In this document: piece by piece, positions 9,077-17,067 of the stretch
Layout of the letters: each line of letters begins with the position of its first letter
Numbering within the stretch: position 1 is the first letter of the stretch
DNA from: Candidatus Termititenax sp.
GTDB taxonomy: Bacteria > Margulisbacteria > Riflemargulisbacteria > GWF2-35-9 > DYQY01
Reading direction: 5' to 3'
Assembly (NCBI GenBank): GCA_020719045.1
Contig: DYQY01000004.1
Location: 88,447 to 152,446, forward strand
DNA: 64,000 bases
The notes under the pieces: generated by a model
Database searches by the model: none
What the model was told of the DNA's origin: nothing
What the model saw: the letters and a program-made list of their open reading frames with translations, nothing else
Made by a program: the position numbers and the translations under genes

Positions 9077-9463
9077 TTACTCTTTAATAAAACCTATACG
9101 ATTCTTATTATTTTCTAGTGGTGGTTCCATTAACTGCTTAATTGCTTCAAAAACAACAGCTATTTCTTTATCATGCTGATTATATTTTTCTTCAAGTTCA
9201 TTTAACTTCTTATATATTTTTATATTAGAGGAAACAACCTTTCTCATTTCAACAAAAGCACGCATTATCTGAATATTCACAGCTACTGCTTCCCTACTTC
9301 TCAATATTCCAGACAACATTGCTATGCCTTGTTCCGTAAAAACCCTTGGCACTTTTCTAGTTCCACCATAACTTGAAGTTCCAAAATGGAACATCAAATC
9401 TTTAAATTCTATGGATGTAAGACTAAACATGAAGTCCTCAGGGAACCTATATATGTTCCTTGA
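9077..9463 (-). pseudogene. 5'-truncated ORF6N-domain gene remnant
   Basis: The frame reads VSRNIYRFPEDFMFSLTS and continues through SSYGGTRKVPRVFTEQGIAML to KNRIGFIKE. This is the distinctive second half of ORF6N-domain proteins, found in phage and mobile-element DNA-binding proteins, with the usual coiled C-terminal tail. The conserved first half of the ORF6N domain is missing: upstream DNA belongs to the AAA ATPase frame. The ORF-track start at 9430 is therefore internal. I read this as a deletion junction at about 9460-9470, leaving a 3' remnant with no start of its own. Confidence 0.75.
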
Positions 9464-10700
9464 AACATCTCAAATCTATTTTTATCACTTATTAAGTGTT
9501 TCATAGCTTCAACTGAAAGTGTTTCTGAATAAATCTTAATAAGAACATCTATTTTGTCTTTAATTATTTCATCTATAATATGAACTAATTTAGTAATTTT
9601 ATCGAAATCAATGTTGAAATTTAAGTTAATTTGTTTCTTCTCTAAATCCGAAATTATATAGGATTTTAGTTCTGATATATCATGATTAAAAGCATCTAAC
9701 TCTACATCAACTCCTAACGATGAAAATTTATTCTTGTGCTCAAGCAATACTTGCTCAACAAAAAATTCACGAAAAAAAGATAAAGACATATTAACAGATT
9801 CATTCAACTGTTTATATGTCTCGCTAAATAATATTTTATAAGAATCAATTAATTGCTCTGCTTCACCTACTATTTTTTGTCCACAAAAAACACAATTGGG
9901 ATGATCTTCTTTTAATAAAGAAGTCCCTTTTTCTAAAAAAAACATTCCTTCATAACTTTTTTTATTAAAATTACCTAATATATGTGTTTTTATTTTCCCT
10001 TGCTCCACCTCAATAGTCCGAGAAAGGTCATCATATCTAATTTTATTAATTATATTTAATTTATCTTTTAAAGAATTCAATAGATCCTTAATAACTAGTT
10101 GATTGCCTATCGCTTGTAATTTTTTATCTATTTCAATAATTTGCTTATCAATATCTCTTTTTTCAGTATACCCTCTGAATTCTTTAAAATTAATAACATC
10201 CTTATTAAATGCACTATTGTATTGATTTGTGATTTCAGTCCTTTTCTTTTTATTTTCATCAAGCGCTTCTTTTGCTTGACTATAACTCATCTCAAGTTCA
10301 ATTCCTTTATCTCCAAGTATTATTGAAACTATCTTTTCTTGTTTGTTAGTGTCTAAAGACTCCTCACTATAAATATTCTCACTAATGTACTTATTATCAA
10401 AAATACAAACATCTTTTTTGTGATTCCATGAACCACTTTCAAAAACATAATTAATCAAATCATCCTTAATAACTACTTTTTGTTCAGTTGTGAATTAAAA
10501 GTCTTTCTACCAATAATGAAATCACTATTCCCTGTACTTAATGACCTAAATATTGATACTAACGTACTTTTGCCATGTGTATTTTTCCCAAAAATAAAAG
10601 TATATTTTTTAAAAGATAACTCACTTAAACCAGAAGAAAAACTAACAAATCTGCCAACATTTTTGATATTTAATATTTTTTCTATCAACTTCGACTCCAA
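9464..10700 (-). pseudogene. Broken AAA_13-type ATPase (frameshift and lost C-terminus)
   Basis: Two ORF-track frames belong to one gene. The first (10473-10700) has the Walker A motif GKNTHGKSTL; the second continues through KVVIKDDLINYVFESGSW, a coiled coil and a zinc-hook-like CVFCGQK. This order matches AAA_13 (RloC/PrrC-like or abortive-infection ATPases). The frames differ, so a one-base shift lies near 10480-10495. The C-terminal half with Walker B is absent: after about residue 410 the frame runs out of register into the ORF6N remnant. In the family such proteins guard or accompany restriction systems. Here the gene is probably dead, unless the shift is an assembly error. Confidence 0.7.
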
Positions 10701-10733
10701 AGATTATCAACTCTTAATTACAAAATGTAATTG

Positions 10734-11432
10734 CTACTCAAATTGAGACCAATACGATTCCTCAATAAAAATCATATTTTTATTAGATTTAACTACCCAA
10801 GAAACAAAATCCCGAAAATCATCCTCGTTTAATCCAACTATCTTAGTAATTCCTTCAAGTTCCATCCATTTATGCTGTCCATTATTAGCATTTAATCTAT
10901 ACCATTTAATTATTTCAGTATTATTTCTAATAGCAGAACTTGAACTATTCTCAGTGTTGCTTCTATTCTTTACTTGAAGCAACTGTCCTCGCTCATTACA
11001 GAAATCTACCGCCCTAATTGATGCTCCCCAGCAACAATACCAACCATATGGTCTCAATTTAATACTCAAATACTCCTCTAATAACTGTCCCAAAATATTT
11101 TCAGCTGACATCGAAAGCCTATGAGCATATTTAATTATTTCTAAATCCATATTTGTTACCTTAGGCAATCTTTCAACTAAAATAAAATCAATTAAAGAAT
11201 CTGGGATTGTACCTATTGGATTACTTCTTCTCAGTGATGGTCTGTTTAAATAACCTTTAAAATATTTTTTAAGCCACTTCTTAATTTCTTTCTCATCAGG
11301 CATCTTATTGCAGTCTTGCTTTATCCAAGTTGTAAAAACAACCTCAGCTTCATGACACCACTCATATCCAGCTTCTCCAATTTCTTCCAAATACGTTCTT
11401 GCTAATTTGATATAATGTTGATGTGTGAGCAT
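10734..11432 (-). CDS. Type II restriction endonuclease, SinI-like (tentative)
   Basis: This 232-residue protein directly follows a C5-methyltransferase gene (40 bp gap) and has the size and position of the partner endonuclease. The block VDFCNERGQLLQVKNRSN looks like a PD-(D/E)xK-type core, followed by a Ser/Asn-rich stretch (TENSSSSAIRNN). From memory this resembles the SinI family that pairs with C5-methyltransferases, but I cannot confirm it or the recognition site. A TAATAT box lies 7 nt before ATG 11432, so it may also have its own weak leaderless promoter. The gene appears intact. Confidence 0.6.
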   Translation of the reverse strand: MLTHQHYIKLARTYLEEIGEAGYEWCHEAEVVFTTWIKQDCNKMPDEKEIKKWLKKYFKGYLNRPSLRRSNPIGTIPDSLIDFILVERLPKVTNMDLEIIKYAHRLSMSAENILGQLLEEYLSIKLRPYGWYCCWGASIRAVDFCNERGQLLQVKNRSNTENSSSSAIRNNTEIIKWYRLNANNGQHKWMELEGITKIVGLNEDDFRDFVSWVVKSNKNMIFIEESYWSQFE

Positions 11433-11472
11433 ACTCTAAATATTACATCATCTATAACAAAAAGTGAAATTG

Positions 11473-12828
11473 CTATATAAAATCTAAATGACTAGTATTC
11501 TTATATCTAGAATAATTAAATTCAGGATATTCTTTTATACCTTCACCATTTAATAACTTCACCACATGTTTTCCAATAGCATAACCAAGGCTTACTGGAA
11601 CGGCATTTCCAATCTGTTTATATTTATCTATCAAAGTGCCACAAACTATCCAATCATCCGGAAATTCTTGAACTCTCTTATATTCCTGCACACTAAGTGG
11701 TCTATCCTCTTTTGGATGAGCTAAATCTGTAGCAGGCATAGCTGGATGAGTAACAAGAGTAGGAGAAGGCTCATCCCAGTCTAACCTTCTTAAAAACCCA
11801 GTCTTTCCTCCACCTGCATAATAAGATGCTCCTAATGCTTTCTTCTGTTTTTCTACTGGTAAATTCTTCCAATTTTCTCCTGACTTAAGCAATCTATAAT
11901 AAACTAATCTCTTCTCAGGAAATGCAATATATTCATGATTAGCTGTTTTTAAATCCTTTACTACACTTTTAAATGTATTCCATTTTAGCAATCCAAATTC
12001 GCCTTTTTCAGAATGAGTTGGCTCAAGAAATGGAACTATTTTGCCATCTCTTGAACAAATCATAACAACTCTTTCCCTTTTTTGAGGAGAACCGAAATTA
12101 GCTGAATTATATAAATTAAAAGAAACCCCATATCCTGCTTCTTTTAATAAAGACAAAATGTATCTTAATGCTCCACCTTTTTGTTCATCAAGTGATAAAG
12201 GAGAAAAGGCAGTACCTCTTTCAGAATGGGGTCTGTGCAACATTGGAGCAGACAACAGCCCCCTTACGTTTTCAATAACTGCAAATTTAGGATTTAGACC
12301 AATTATCCTTTCAATAAAAGTAAGAAAAACATTACCACGTTCGTCATTAAAACCATGCCGATTCCCAGCTGTACTAAATGCCTGACAAGGTGGGCCTCCT
12401 AAAATTACATCAATTTCTTGATTATCAGTTAATCCTGCATATTCTCGAATATCACCTACAGAATACTCACTAATATTACCAATTAATCCAATGTCTGGAT
12501 TATTCGCAAGGATTGTTTGTCTGCAACGTTTATCTATTTCTGATGCTAAACGAACAGAAATGCCTGCTTTCTCTATACCAATATCAAGCCCCATTGCTCC
12601 TGAAAAAAAACTCAATGCTACTATCTCAGACTTCTTGTTATCAGTGAACTTTCTGTCAGATACTAAGCTATTTTTAAATTCATTTTTAGGTAAAGTATTT
12701 TGAAATGCAACCCAAGTACTCCCAACTTTCTTGCCAGGAAGAGATCCTTCTCTTAATAACGTTCTAATATGTTGTTCTGATTTATCATTTTTCTTTGATA
12801 TTTCTTCAACCGAATATAAATTCATCAT
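11473..12828 (-). CDS. DNA (cytosine-5-)-methyltransferase with N-terminal HTH
   Basis: The enzyme methylates cytosine C5 in DNA to protect host sites. The ordered motifs are visible: I (LSFFSGAMGLDIG), IV with the catalytic Cys (GGPPCQAFSTAG), VI (ENVRG), VIII (QKRERVVMI), IX (VQEYKRVQEFPDDW) and X (KQIGNAVPVSLG). The target-recognition region lies between VIII and IX. The first 45 residues look like an excisionase-type helix-turn-helix (YSVEEISKKND...REGSLPGKKVG), suggesting autoregulation. The start at ATG 12828 or 12825 has AAAGG 5 nt upstream. A strong promoter overlapped by a palindrome lies just upstream. The N-terminal HTH could bind it. Confidence 0.93.
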   Translation of the reverse strand: MMNLYSVEEISKKNDKSEQHIRTLLREGSLPGKKVGSTWVAFQNTLPKNEFKNSLVSDRKFTDNKKSEIVALSFFSGAMGLDIGIEKAGISVRLASEIDKRCRQTILANNPDIGLIGNISEYSVGDIREYAGLTDNQEIDVILGGPPCQAFSTAGNRHGFNDERGNVFLTFIERIIGLNPKFAVIENVRGLLSAPMLHRPHSERGTAFSPLSLDEQKGGALRYILSLLKEAGYGVSFNLYNSANFGSPQKRERVVMICSRDGKIVPFLEPTHSEKGEFGLLKWNTFKSVVKDLKTANHEYIAFPEKRLVYYRLLKSGENWKNLPVEKQKKALGASYYAGGGKTGFLRRLDWDEPSPTLVTHPAMPATDLAHPKEDRPLSVQEYKRVQEFPDDWIVCGTLIDKYKQIGNAVPVSLGYAIGKHVVKLLNGEGIKEYPEFNYSRYKNTSHLDFI

Positions 12829-12849
12829 AGGTACCTTTATTTTATTTCT

Positions 12850-12886
12850 TATACGAAAGTATATAATAGGTTCCTTTAGATTTCAA
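12850..12886 (-). promoter_or_regulatory. Promoter and palindromic operator of the methyltransferase
   Basis: The minus strand has TTGAAA (12881-12886), a 17-bp spacer and TATACT (12858-12863). The -10 lies within the inverted repeat TATAC-GAAA-GTATA (12850-12863), so a protein bound there would block the promoter. Expression control of the methyltransferase by its own N-terminal HTH is a reasonable inference. Confidence 0.6.
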
Positions 12887-13052
12887 GAAAACATTTTGGG
12901 GGTAATTATGTTATGAATATACTATCTAGCATAATAAATATAATCATCTTTCACAAGAACATTTTCTATTCCGCTACATTAAAAGTGACCGAACAACTGT
13001 TTGAAAGGATATAAAATTGCAGAAATTCTGCAATCATTTTTCCGAGTACGGA
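12887..13052. other. Non-coding stretch with a 19-bp palindrome
   Basis: No gene is supported between the methyltransferase promoter and the hairpin element. The stretch contains a perfect palindromic hairpin at 13016-13034 (ATTGCAGAA-A-TTCTGCAAT) followed by CATTTTT, which on the plus strand could act as a weak terminator. Nothing else is recognised. Confidence 0.4.
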
Positions 13053-13190
13053 ACTTGAACAAGATGACTTTGTAGTAATTTTAGGAGCATGCCCACATAC
13101 GCTTGAATAATATTTTTCCATTCAACCAATGGGTGCGATTAAAATTACCCAAAAGTCACGCAGTGAATTGTAGCACTCTTGATTTTTTTG
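13053..13190. mobile_element. Hairpin-forming repeat element, copy 2 (right border of R-M island)
   Basis: Read on the minus strand, this repeats copy 1: AAAAAAATCAAGAG, then GTGACTTTTGGGTAATTTT, a different loop, AAAATTACTACAAAGTC and CATCTTGTTCAAG. The arms form an imperfect hairpin. It lies downstream of the recG stop. An adjacent stretch at 13191-13232 carries a separate repeat-like motif (ACTTCGACATGCTCAGTACA), so this site looks like a repeat-insertion hotspot. Confidence 0.55.
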
Positions 13191-13244
13191 CTTCGTTTGG
13201 ACTTGTACTGAGCATGTCGAAGTATCAAGGCAAAAATGAAGAGA

Positions 13245-15284
13245 TTAGTTCATGCCTTCGCTACCTATAAACAAACTTGGTCGTTTATACATTTCATCAA
13301 ACACTGTTTGATACTCATTACTATCTTGTTTCTCAACAACTTCTTCAGCAATCTTTCTTGCCTCATGAATCATCTTTTCATCTTTAATGAGGTTAGCAAC
13401 CAGCATGGTAGGTAACCCGCTTTGTTTCGCTCCAAAATAATCCCCTGGTCCTCTTAATTCCAAGTCTACCTCTGCTAATTCAAACCCATTAGTTGTAGCA
13501 ACTAGTGCACCAATTCTCTTCTGAGATACCTCTGTTTTTGAAGTACTAATTAAATAACAAAAAGATGCTTTATTACTTCTACCAATACGTCCTCTAAGCT
13601 GATGTAATTGTGATAGCCCAAACCTTTCCGCATGCTCAATCACCATGATAGTAGCATCAGGCACGTCCACCCCAACCTCAATAACCGTTGTTGCAACAAG
13701 GATATCTATCTTCTTATCCCTAAAGTCCTTCATTACCTTATCTTTTTCTTCTTGTTTCATCTTCCCATGAAGAAGCCCTACATTTCTGTTTGGAAAATAA
13801 TTAGCTTTAATAAACTCAGAGCCTTCTGTTGCTGCTTTTAAGTCAATCTTTTCGCTCTCCTCTACTAATGGAAAAACCCAATATGCTTGATTACCCTTAG
13901 ATAGCTCTTCTTCAATTTTAATTAAAAGTGGCTTACTGATTTTCCTTAACCAATCAGTTTGTATCGGCGTTCTTCCAGGTGGCATCTCATCCAAAATTGA
14001 CTTATCTAAATCTCCATACAAGGTAAGCGTTAAAGTACGGGGAATCGGCGTTGCTGTAATGACCAACAAGTCAGCTTCTCCCCTTTTGGACTTTTGGCGA
14101 AGCGCTGACCTTTGCAGTACTCCAAACCTGTGTTGCTCATCAATAATTGCTAGGCCTAGGTTAGCAAACTCAACTTTATCCTGAATCAAAGCATGCGTAC
14201 CAACGACTACTTGCGCTGAACCATTGGCAACTAGATATTGTCTTCTATCCTTGCTCTTTGCAGTAATACTACCAACCAGAAGTTCTACCCTTACACCTAA
14301 TGGTTGCAAATAGCGAATCATCTTTTGGTAGTGCTGATAAGCAAGAATCTCGGTTGGAGCCATGATTGCAACTTGATAGTCATTCTCAACTGCTAAGAGA
14401 ATTGAAGACATAGCAACTTCTGTTTTACCAGAACCAACATCACCCTGCACCATCCGATTCATCGGTCTTAAGGAATTCATATCCTTCCTAACTTCTGCCA
14501 TAACACGCTCTTGTGCTCCAGTTAATCTATATGGAAGCGAATCGAAATATTGCTTACTTAGAGTATTCTTGAGCTCAAAAAATATTCCCTCTTCTTTGTC
14601 TCTGTCTTTTTTGCGATTCAACATTAGAGCTAACTGTAAATAAAAAATATCTTCAAAAATTAGTCGACGCTTAGCTGATAAGTAATTATCTCTATCCTTT
14701 GGGTAATGATAGTACCAAATCGCATGGCTTAATGTCATTAAGGAGTACTTCTCCCGTAATTCAAGAGGAAGTGGGTCTAGTAAAGTTTTCAGCTCTTGCT
14801 TTAGACACTTTTCTACAATCATTCTAACTTGTTTTTGATATACGCCTTTGGTTAAAGAGTAAATGGGGATAATCTTGTCTACATTATCTTCGGTAACCAA
14901 CTCATGGTCACTTACCTTCATAGTTTTCCGTCTTGAAATAGGATCTATTTCTATTTTCCCAGAAATAAGAACCTTCATACCAGACTTAAAGGCTTTTAGT
15001 AAAAAAGGCTGGTTAAACCAAGTTGCCTGCATCTCTCCTGTACTATCATCCATAAGAACATTCAGGATATGATACTTACCTTTTTTGTATTCAGTAACTC
15101 TGGAAATCCTACCAATGGCAAAAGTATCTTCACCTGGCACAAGATGATAAATCTTCTTTATGTTCCTTCTGTCTTGATACGATACTGGGAAAAAAGATAA
15201 AACATCTTTTGCTGTGAATAGACCTAACTTTTCTATTTTTTTTGCTAAAGAAGGACCGACACCTTTAACATACTGAATATCCAT
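13245..15284 (-). CDS. recG: ATP-dependent DNA helicase RecG
   Basis: RecG remodels stalled forks and branched recombination intermediates. The N-terminal wedge/OB region (residues 1-230) is followed by SF2 motor motifs: Walker A (GDVGSGKTEVA), DEQH box (IIDEQHRFG), motif III (ITATPIPRT) and motif VI (QLRGRIGRS). It ends with the typical C-terminal RecG tail. The length of 679 residues is normal. The start at ATG 15284 lacks a clear Shine-Dalgarno and lies 9 nt after the stop of the Pro/Gln-rich gene, so coupled translation is likely. Downstream lies the right hairpin element of the R-M island. Confidence 0.97.
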   Translation of the reverse strand: MDIQYVKGVGPSLAKKIEKLGLFTAKDVLSFFPVSYQDRRNIKKIYHLVPGEDTFAIGRISRVTEYKKGKYHILNVLMDDSTGEMQATWFNQPFLLKAFKSGMKVLISGKIEIDPISRRKTMKVSDHELVTEDNVDKIIPIYSLTKGVYQKQVRMIVEKCLKQELKTLLDPLPLELREKYSLMTLSHAIWYYHYPKDRDNYLSAKRRLIFEDIFYLQLALMLNRKKDRDKEEGIFFELKNTLSKQYFDSLPYRLTGAQERVMAEVRKDMNSLRPMNRMVQGDVGSGKTEVAMSSILLAVENDYQVAIMAPTEILAYQHYQKMIRYLQPLGVRVELLVGSITAKSKDRRQYLVANGSAQVVVGTHALIQDKVEFANLGLAIIDEQHRFGVLQRSALRQKSKRGEADLLVITATPIPRTLTLTLYGDLDKSILDEMPPGRTPIQTDWLRKISKPLLIKIEEELSKGNQAYWVFPLVEESEKIDLKAATEGSEFIKANYFPNRNVGLLHGKMKQEEKDKVMKDFRDKKIDILVATTVIEVGVDVPDATIMVIEHAERFGLSQLHQLRGRIGRSNKASFCYLISTSKTEVSQKRIGALVATTNGFELAEVDLELRGPGDYFGAKQSGLPTMLVANLIKDEKMIHEARKIAEEVVEKQDSNEYQTVFDEMYKRPSLFIGSEGMN

Positions 15285-15292
15285 TCAAGCGT

Positions 15293-15853
15293 CTAGGATT
15301 CTTCTACTTGCTCTAACCCTAACACATCACTCAAAATATGAGTAAGTTCTTCAGAAAGCACCTTTGGGACTTTAATTGTAAGAAACTCTTCAGCTTCAGC
15401 AGCTTTATCTTTGGCAATCCAATCAGTATTCTTAAGTATGTACTTAAGAGCACTTCTATTAACTTTCCTACTTACTCGCTTTGCTTCATCTTCGATAGTT
15501 TTTTTCATATTCTTAACTATCTCGTTTTCCTGAGACTTATCTCGGATTCCTTGAAGAGCTTTCTCTTCTACTTTCTTATCAATCTCTACTTTTTTATCTT
15601 CTTTATTCTTTGTATCTGCTACTTGCTGGGACACTACTTGTCCAGCTTGTGCTATTTGACCAGGCTGTGGTGCTTGGTTAGCTACAGGTTGCTGTTGTGG
15701 GATTGGTGCTTGCTGTACATTAGGCATTTGTTGATTAGGCATCATAGGCTGAGTCTGGTCTACTGGTCTATTTTGAACTGAACTTGGCTGAATAACTCCT
15801 GGTTTTGGAGCCATACTTGGCATTTGTGGGGCACCTGAAATGGGATTTACCAA
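15293..15853 (-). CDS. Unknown Pro/Gln-rich protein with charged helical C-terminus
   Basis: The start is TTG 15853 after AGGTGATGTAA. Residues 1-75 are low complexity (Pro, Gln, Met, Ala; QQMPNVQQAPIPQQQ) and look disordered. Residues 80-186 are highly charged and helical (KKVEIDKKVEEKALQG, EDEAKRVSRKVNRSA). There is no signal peptide. It sits directly upstream of recG, but nothing in its sequence ties it to recombination. The family is not recognised. Confidence 0.7.
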   Translation of the reverse strand: MVNPISGAPQMPSMAPKPGVIQPSSVQNRPVDQTQPMMPNQQMPNVQQAPIPQQQPVANQAPQPGQIAQAGQVVSQQVADTKNKEDKKVEIDKKVEEKALQGIRDKSQENEIVKNMKKTIEDEAKRVSRKVNRSALKYILKNTDWIAKDKAAEAEEFLTIKVPKVLSEELTHILSDVLGLEQVEES

Positions 15854-15917
15854 TTACATCACCTATACTTTCCTAATTAATACTTTTAAATATTATACAT
15901 TAATTACTTAAATAATA

Positions 15918-15949
15918 AAGAAAGGGGAACAAAACAGTCCCCCTTTCTT
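15918..15949 (-). terminator. Rho-independent terminator of the small OMP gene
   Basis: A GC-rich stem (AAGAAAGGGG with CCCCTTTCTT, one bulge) has a short loop and a T-rich tail on the minus strand (TTTATTATTT). It lies just downstream of the small outer-membrane-like gene. Confidence 0.65.
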
Positions 15950-15976
15950 GAAATCTCAAACACTCAAACTCTTAAA

Positions 15977-16549
15977 CTATATACCTACTGCTAATCCAGC
16001 TCTGAAGTAAAGACCATTACGATTAACATTGCTCATATCAAAAGAACCGCCAATAACTTGTTTGTTAACTTCTGTTTGACCATCAACCAACTTAAAAAGC
16101 ATTCCAGCTTGACCAAAATATGAAACAAGTGGGATTAACTCTTTCTGATAATGGATAAATGCCCCACCATAGATACTTCCAGGTAGTGCTACTGTCTGCG
16201 TACCATTGTCACCTGTAAGTAAATCTACAAGCAATGTTCCACCAACATTACAATCCATGATTGAAAAAGGAAGTTTTGCTTGCATCTCAAACGCTGTTGC
16301 TTTCATTTTAGCTGTACCTGAAAATGAAACACCACCAATAGTACCTGTACCTGTAACATCAGCATCACCAAGCATATGCAAATAAAATGTAGTGTCTACC
16401 AAAGGAATTAATGGGAAATTTAAACCAAGACCTAACCCACCCTGTTTTGCAAACGCAGAATACGTTCCCTCTACTCTTAATAAAGAAAAGGACATCGATG
16501 TCATTAACAAAACCGCAACCATTAACCCAACTACTCTAAACTTTTTCAT
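15977..16549 (-). CDS. Small outer-membrane beta-barrel-like protein
   Basis: The ORF track starts at 16576, but ATG 16549 has an excellent AAGGAGGTAAAG site and gives a clean signal peptide (MKKFRVVGLMVAVLLMTSMSFS). The mature protein, about 168 residues, is rich in Gly, Thr and aromatics in alternating patterns (GLGLGLNFPLIP, GLYFRAGLAVGI) typical of small outer-membrane barrels. Cytoplasmic motifs are absent. It appears to be a single-gene unit closed by the terminator at 15918-15949. The exact role is unknown. Confidence 0.65.
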   Translation of the reverse strand: MKKFRVVGLMVAVLLMTSMSFSLLRVEGTYSAFAKQGGLGLGLNFPLIPLVDTTFYLHMLGDADVTGTGTIGGVSFSGTAKMKATAFEMQAKLPFSIMDCNVGGTLLVDLLTGDNGTQTVALPGSIYGGAFIHYQKELIPLVSYFGQAGMLFKLVDGQTEVNKQVIGGSFDMSNVNRNGLYFRAGLAVGI

Positions 16550-16641
16550 CTTTACCTCCTTATTTTTTGGTTTCACCCAATTAACTCTATTATACCAATA
16601 AATAAGAAATGATTAATAGTAAATAGCTTAAATCTCATTTG

Positions 16642-16670
16642 TTGCAATATTCATGGCTCTCTGCTATCAT
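16642..16670 (+). promoter_or_regulatory. Sigma70-type promoter of rpsT
   Basis: TTGCAA (16642-16647), a 17-bp spacer and TATCAT (16665-16670) precede rpsT, leaving a leader of about 47 nt. That leader is long enough for the S20 ribosome site AGGAGAGG. Confidence 0.7.
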
Positions 16671-16723
16671 ACAATTTGCTTTTAAAATAACTAATTAATA
16701 TATTTAATACAGGAGAGGTACAC

Positions 16724-16987
16724 ATGGCTAACAGTAAATCAGCAATTAAAAGAATAGAAGTAGCGCAAAGAAACAAAGAGAGAAATGCTTCACAAGAATC
16801 TAGAATGAAATCAAGCATTAATAAAGCAATTACTGCTATTACTGCAAAAGACGAAAAAAGCGCTGAGATTCTAAAGAATACTATTAAGGTTGTAGATACC
16901 GTTGCAACCAAAGGCATTATTCATAAGAATAAAGCTAACAGAATCAAATCAAGATTAACAAAAAAGCTAAACAAAACAGCTGAATAG
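16724..16987 (+). CDS. rpsT: 30S ribosomal protein S20
   Basis: S20 binds 16S rRNA early in small-subunit assembly. The 87-residue, Lys/Arg-rich, all-helical sequence begins MANSKSAIKRIEVAQRN and ends in the typical KANRIKSRLTKKLNK block. AGGAGAGG precedes ATG. It stands alone, as is common for rpsT, with its own promoter, and converges on the WYL gene through a shared hairpin. Confidence 0.96.
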   Translation: MANSKSAIKRIEVAQRNKERNASQESRMKSSINKAITAITAKDEKSAEILKNTIKVVDTVATKGIIHKNKANRIKSRLTKKLNKTAE

Positions 16988-17032
16988 CTCACTCCGTTAG
17001 CAGACGAATAGTGAATGGTGAAAAGTGAATAG
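16988..17032. repeat. Dispersed intergenic repeat (GTGAATGGTGAA type)
   Basis: GCTCACTCCGTTAGCAG is followed by degenerate GTGAATGGTGAAAAGTGAATAG units. Related words recur at about 45.0 kb and 46.7-46.8 kb, the latter with GCTCACTGCGTTCGCAGG. It lies directly after the rpsT stop and is non-coding. Confidence 0.5.
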
Positions 17033-17041
17033 AAAAAAATT

Positions 17042-17067
17042 AAAAGGCCTCTAATGAAGTCTTTTTT
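17042..17067. terminator. Shared convergent terminator of rpsT and WYL gene
   Basis: AAAAGGCCTC and GAAGTCTTTT pair with a 4-nt loop (one wobble, one mismatch), and the stem is bordered by A and T runs on both sides. This suits bidirectional termination between the converging rpsT and WYL genes. Confidence 0.5.

Noticed and set aside
9077-9430. Intact regulatory gene starting at 9430
   Set aside because: In-frame homology to ORF6N continues upstream of that Met and then breaks, so it is a truncated remnant, not a full gene.
12731-12916. 61-aa plus-strand ORF across the methyltransferase start
   Set aside because: It overlaps the methyltransferase N-terminus and promoter on the other strand and has no ribosome site.
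8871-13190. Insertion sequence or prophage as carrier of the R-M island
   Set aside because: No transposase, integrase or phage structural gene is found; only hairpin elements and an ORF6N fragment hint at mobile origin.
15338-15781. 147-aa plus-strand ORF opposite the Pro/Gln-rich gene
   Set aside because: Its Leu/Tyr/Cys/Trp-rich composition is the antisense image of the CAG/CCA-rich coding strand, so it is a shadow.
16651-16917. 88-aa minus-strand ORF opposite rpsT
   Set aside because: It is antisense to a clear S20 gene; its hydrophobic look is a frame artefact.
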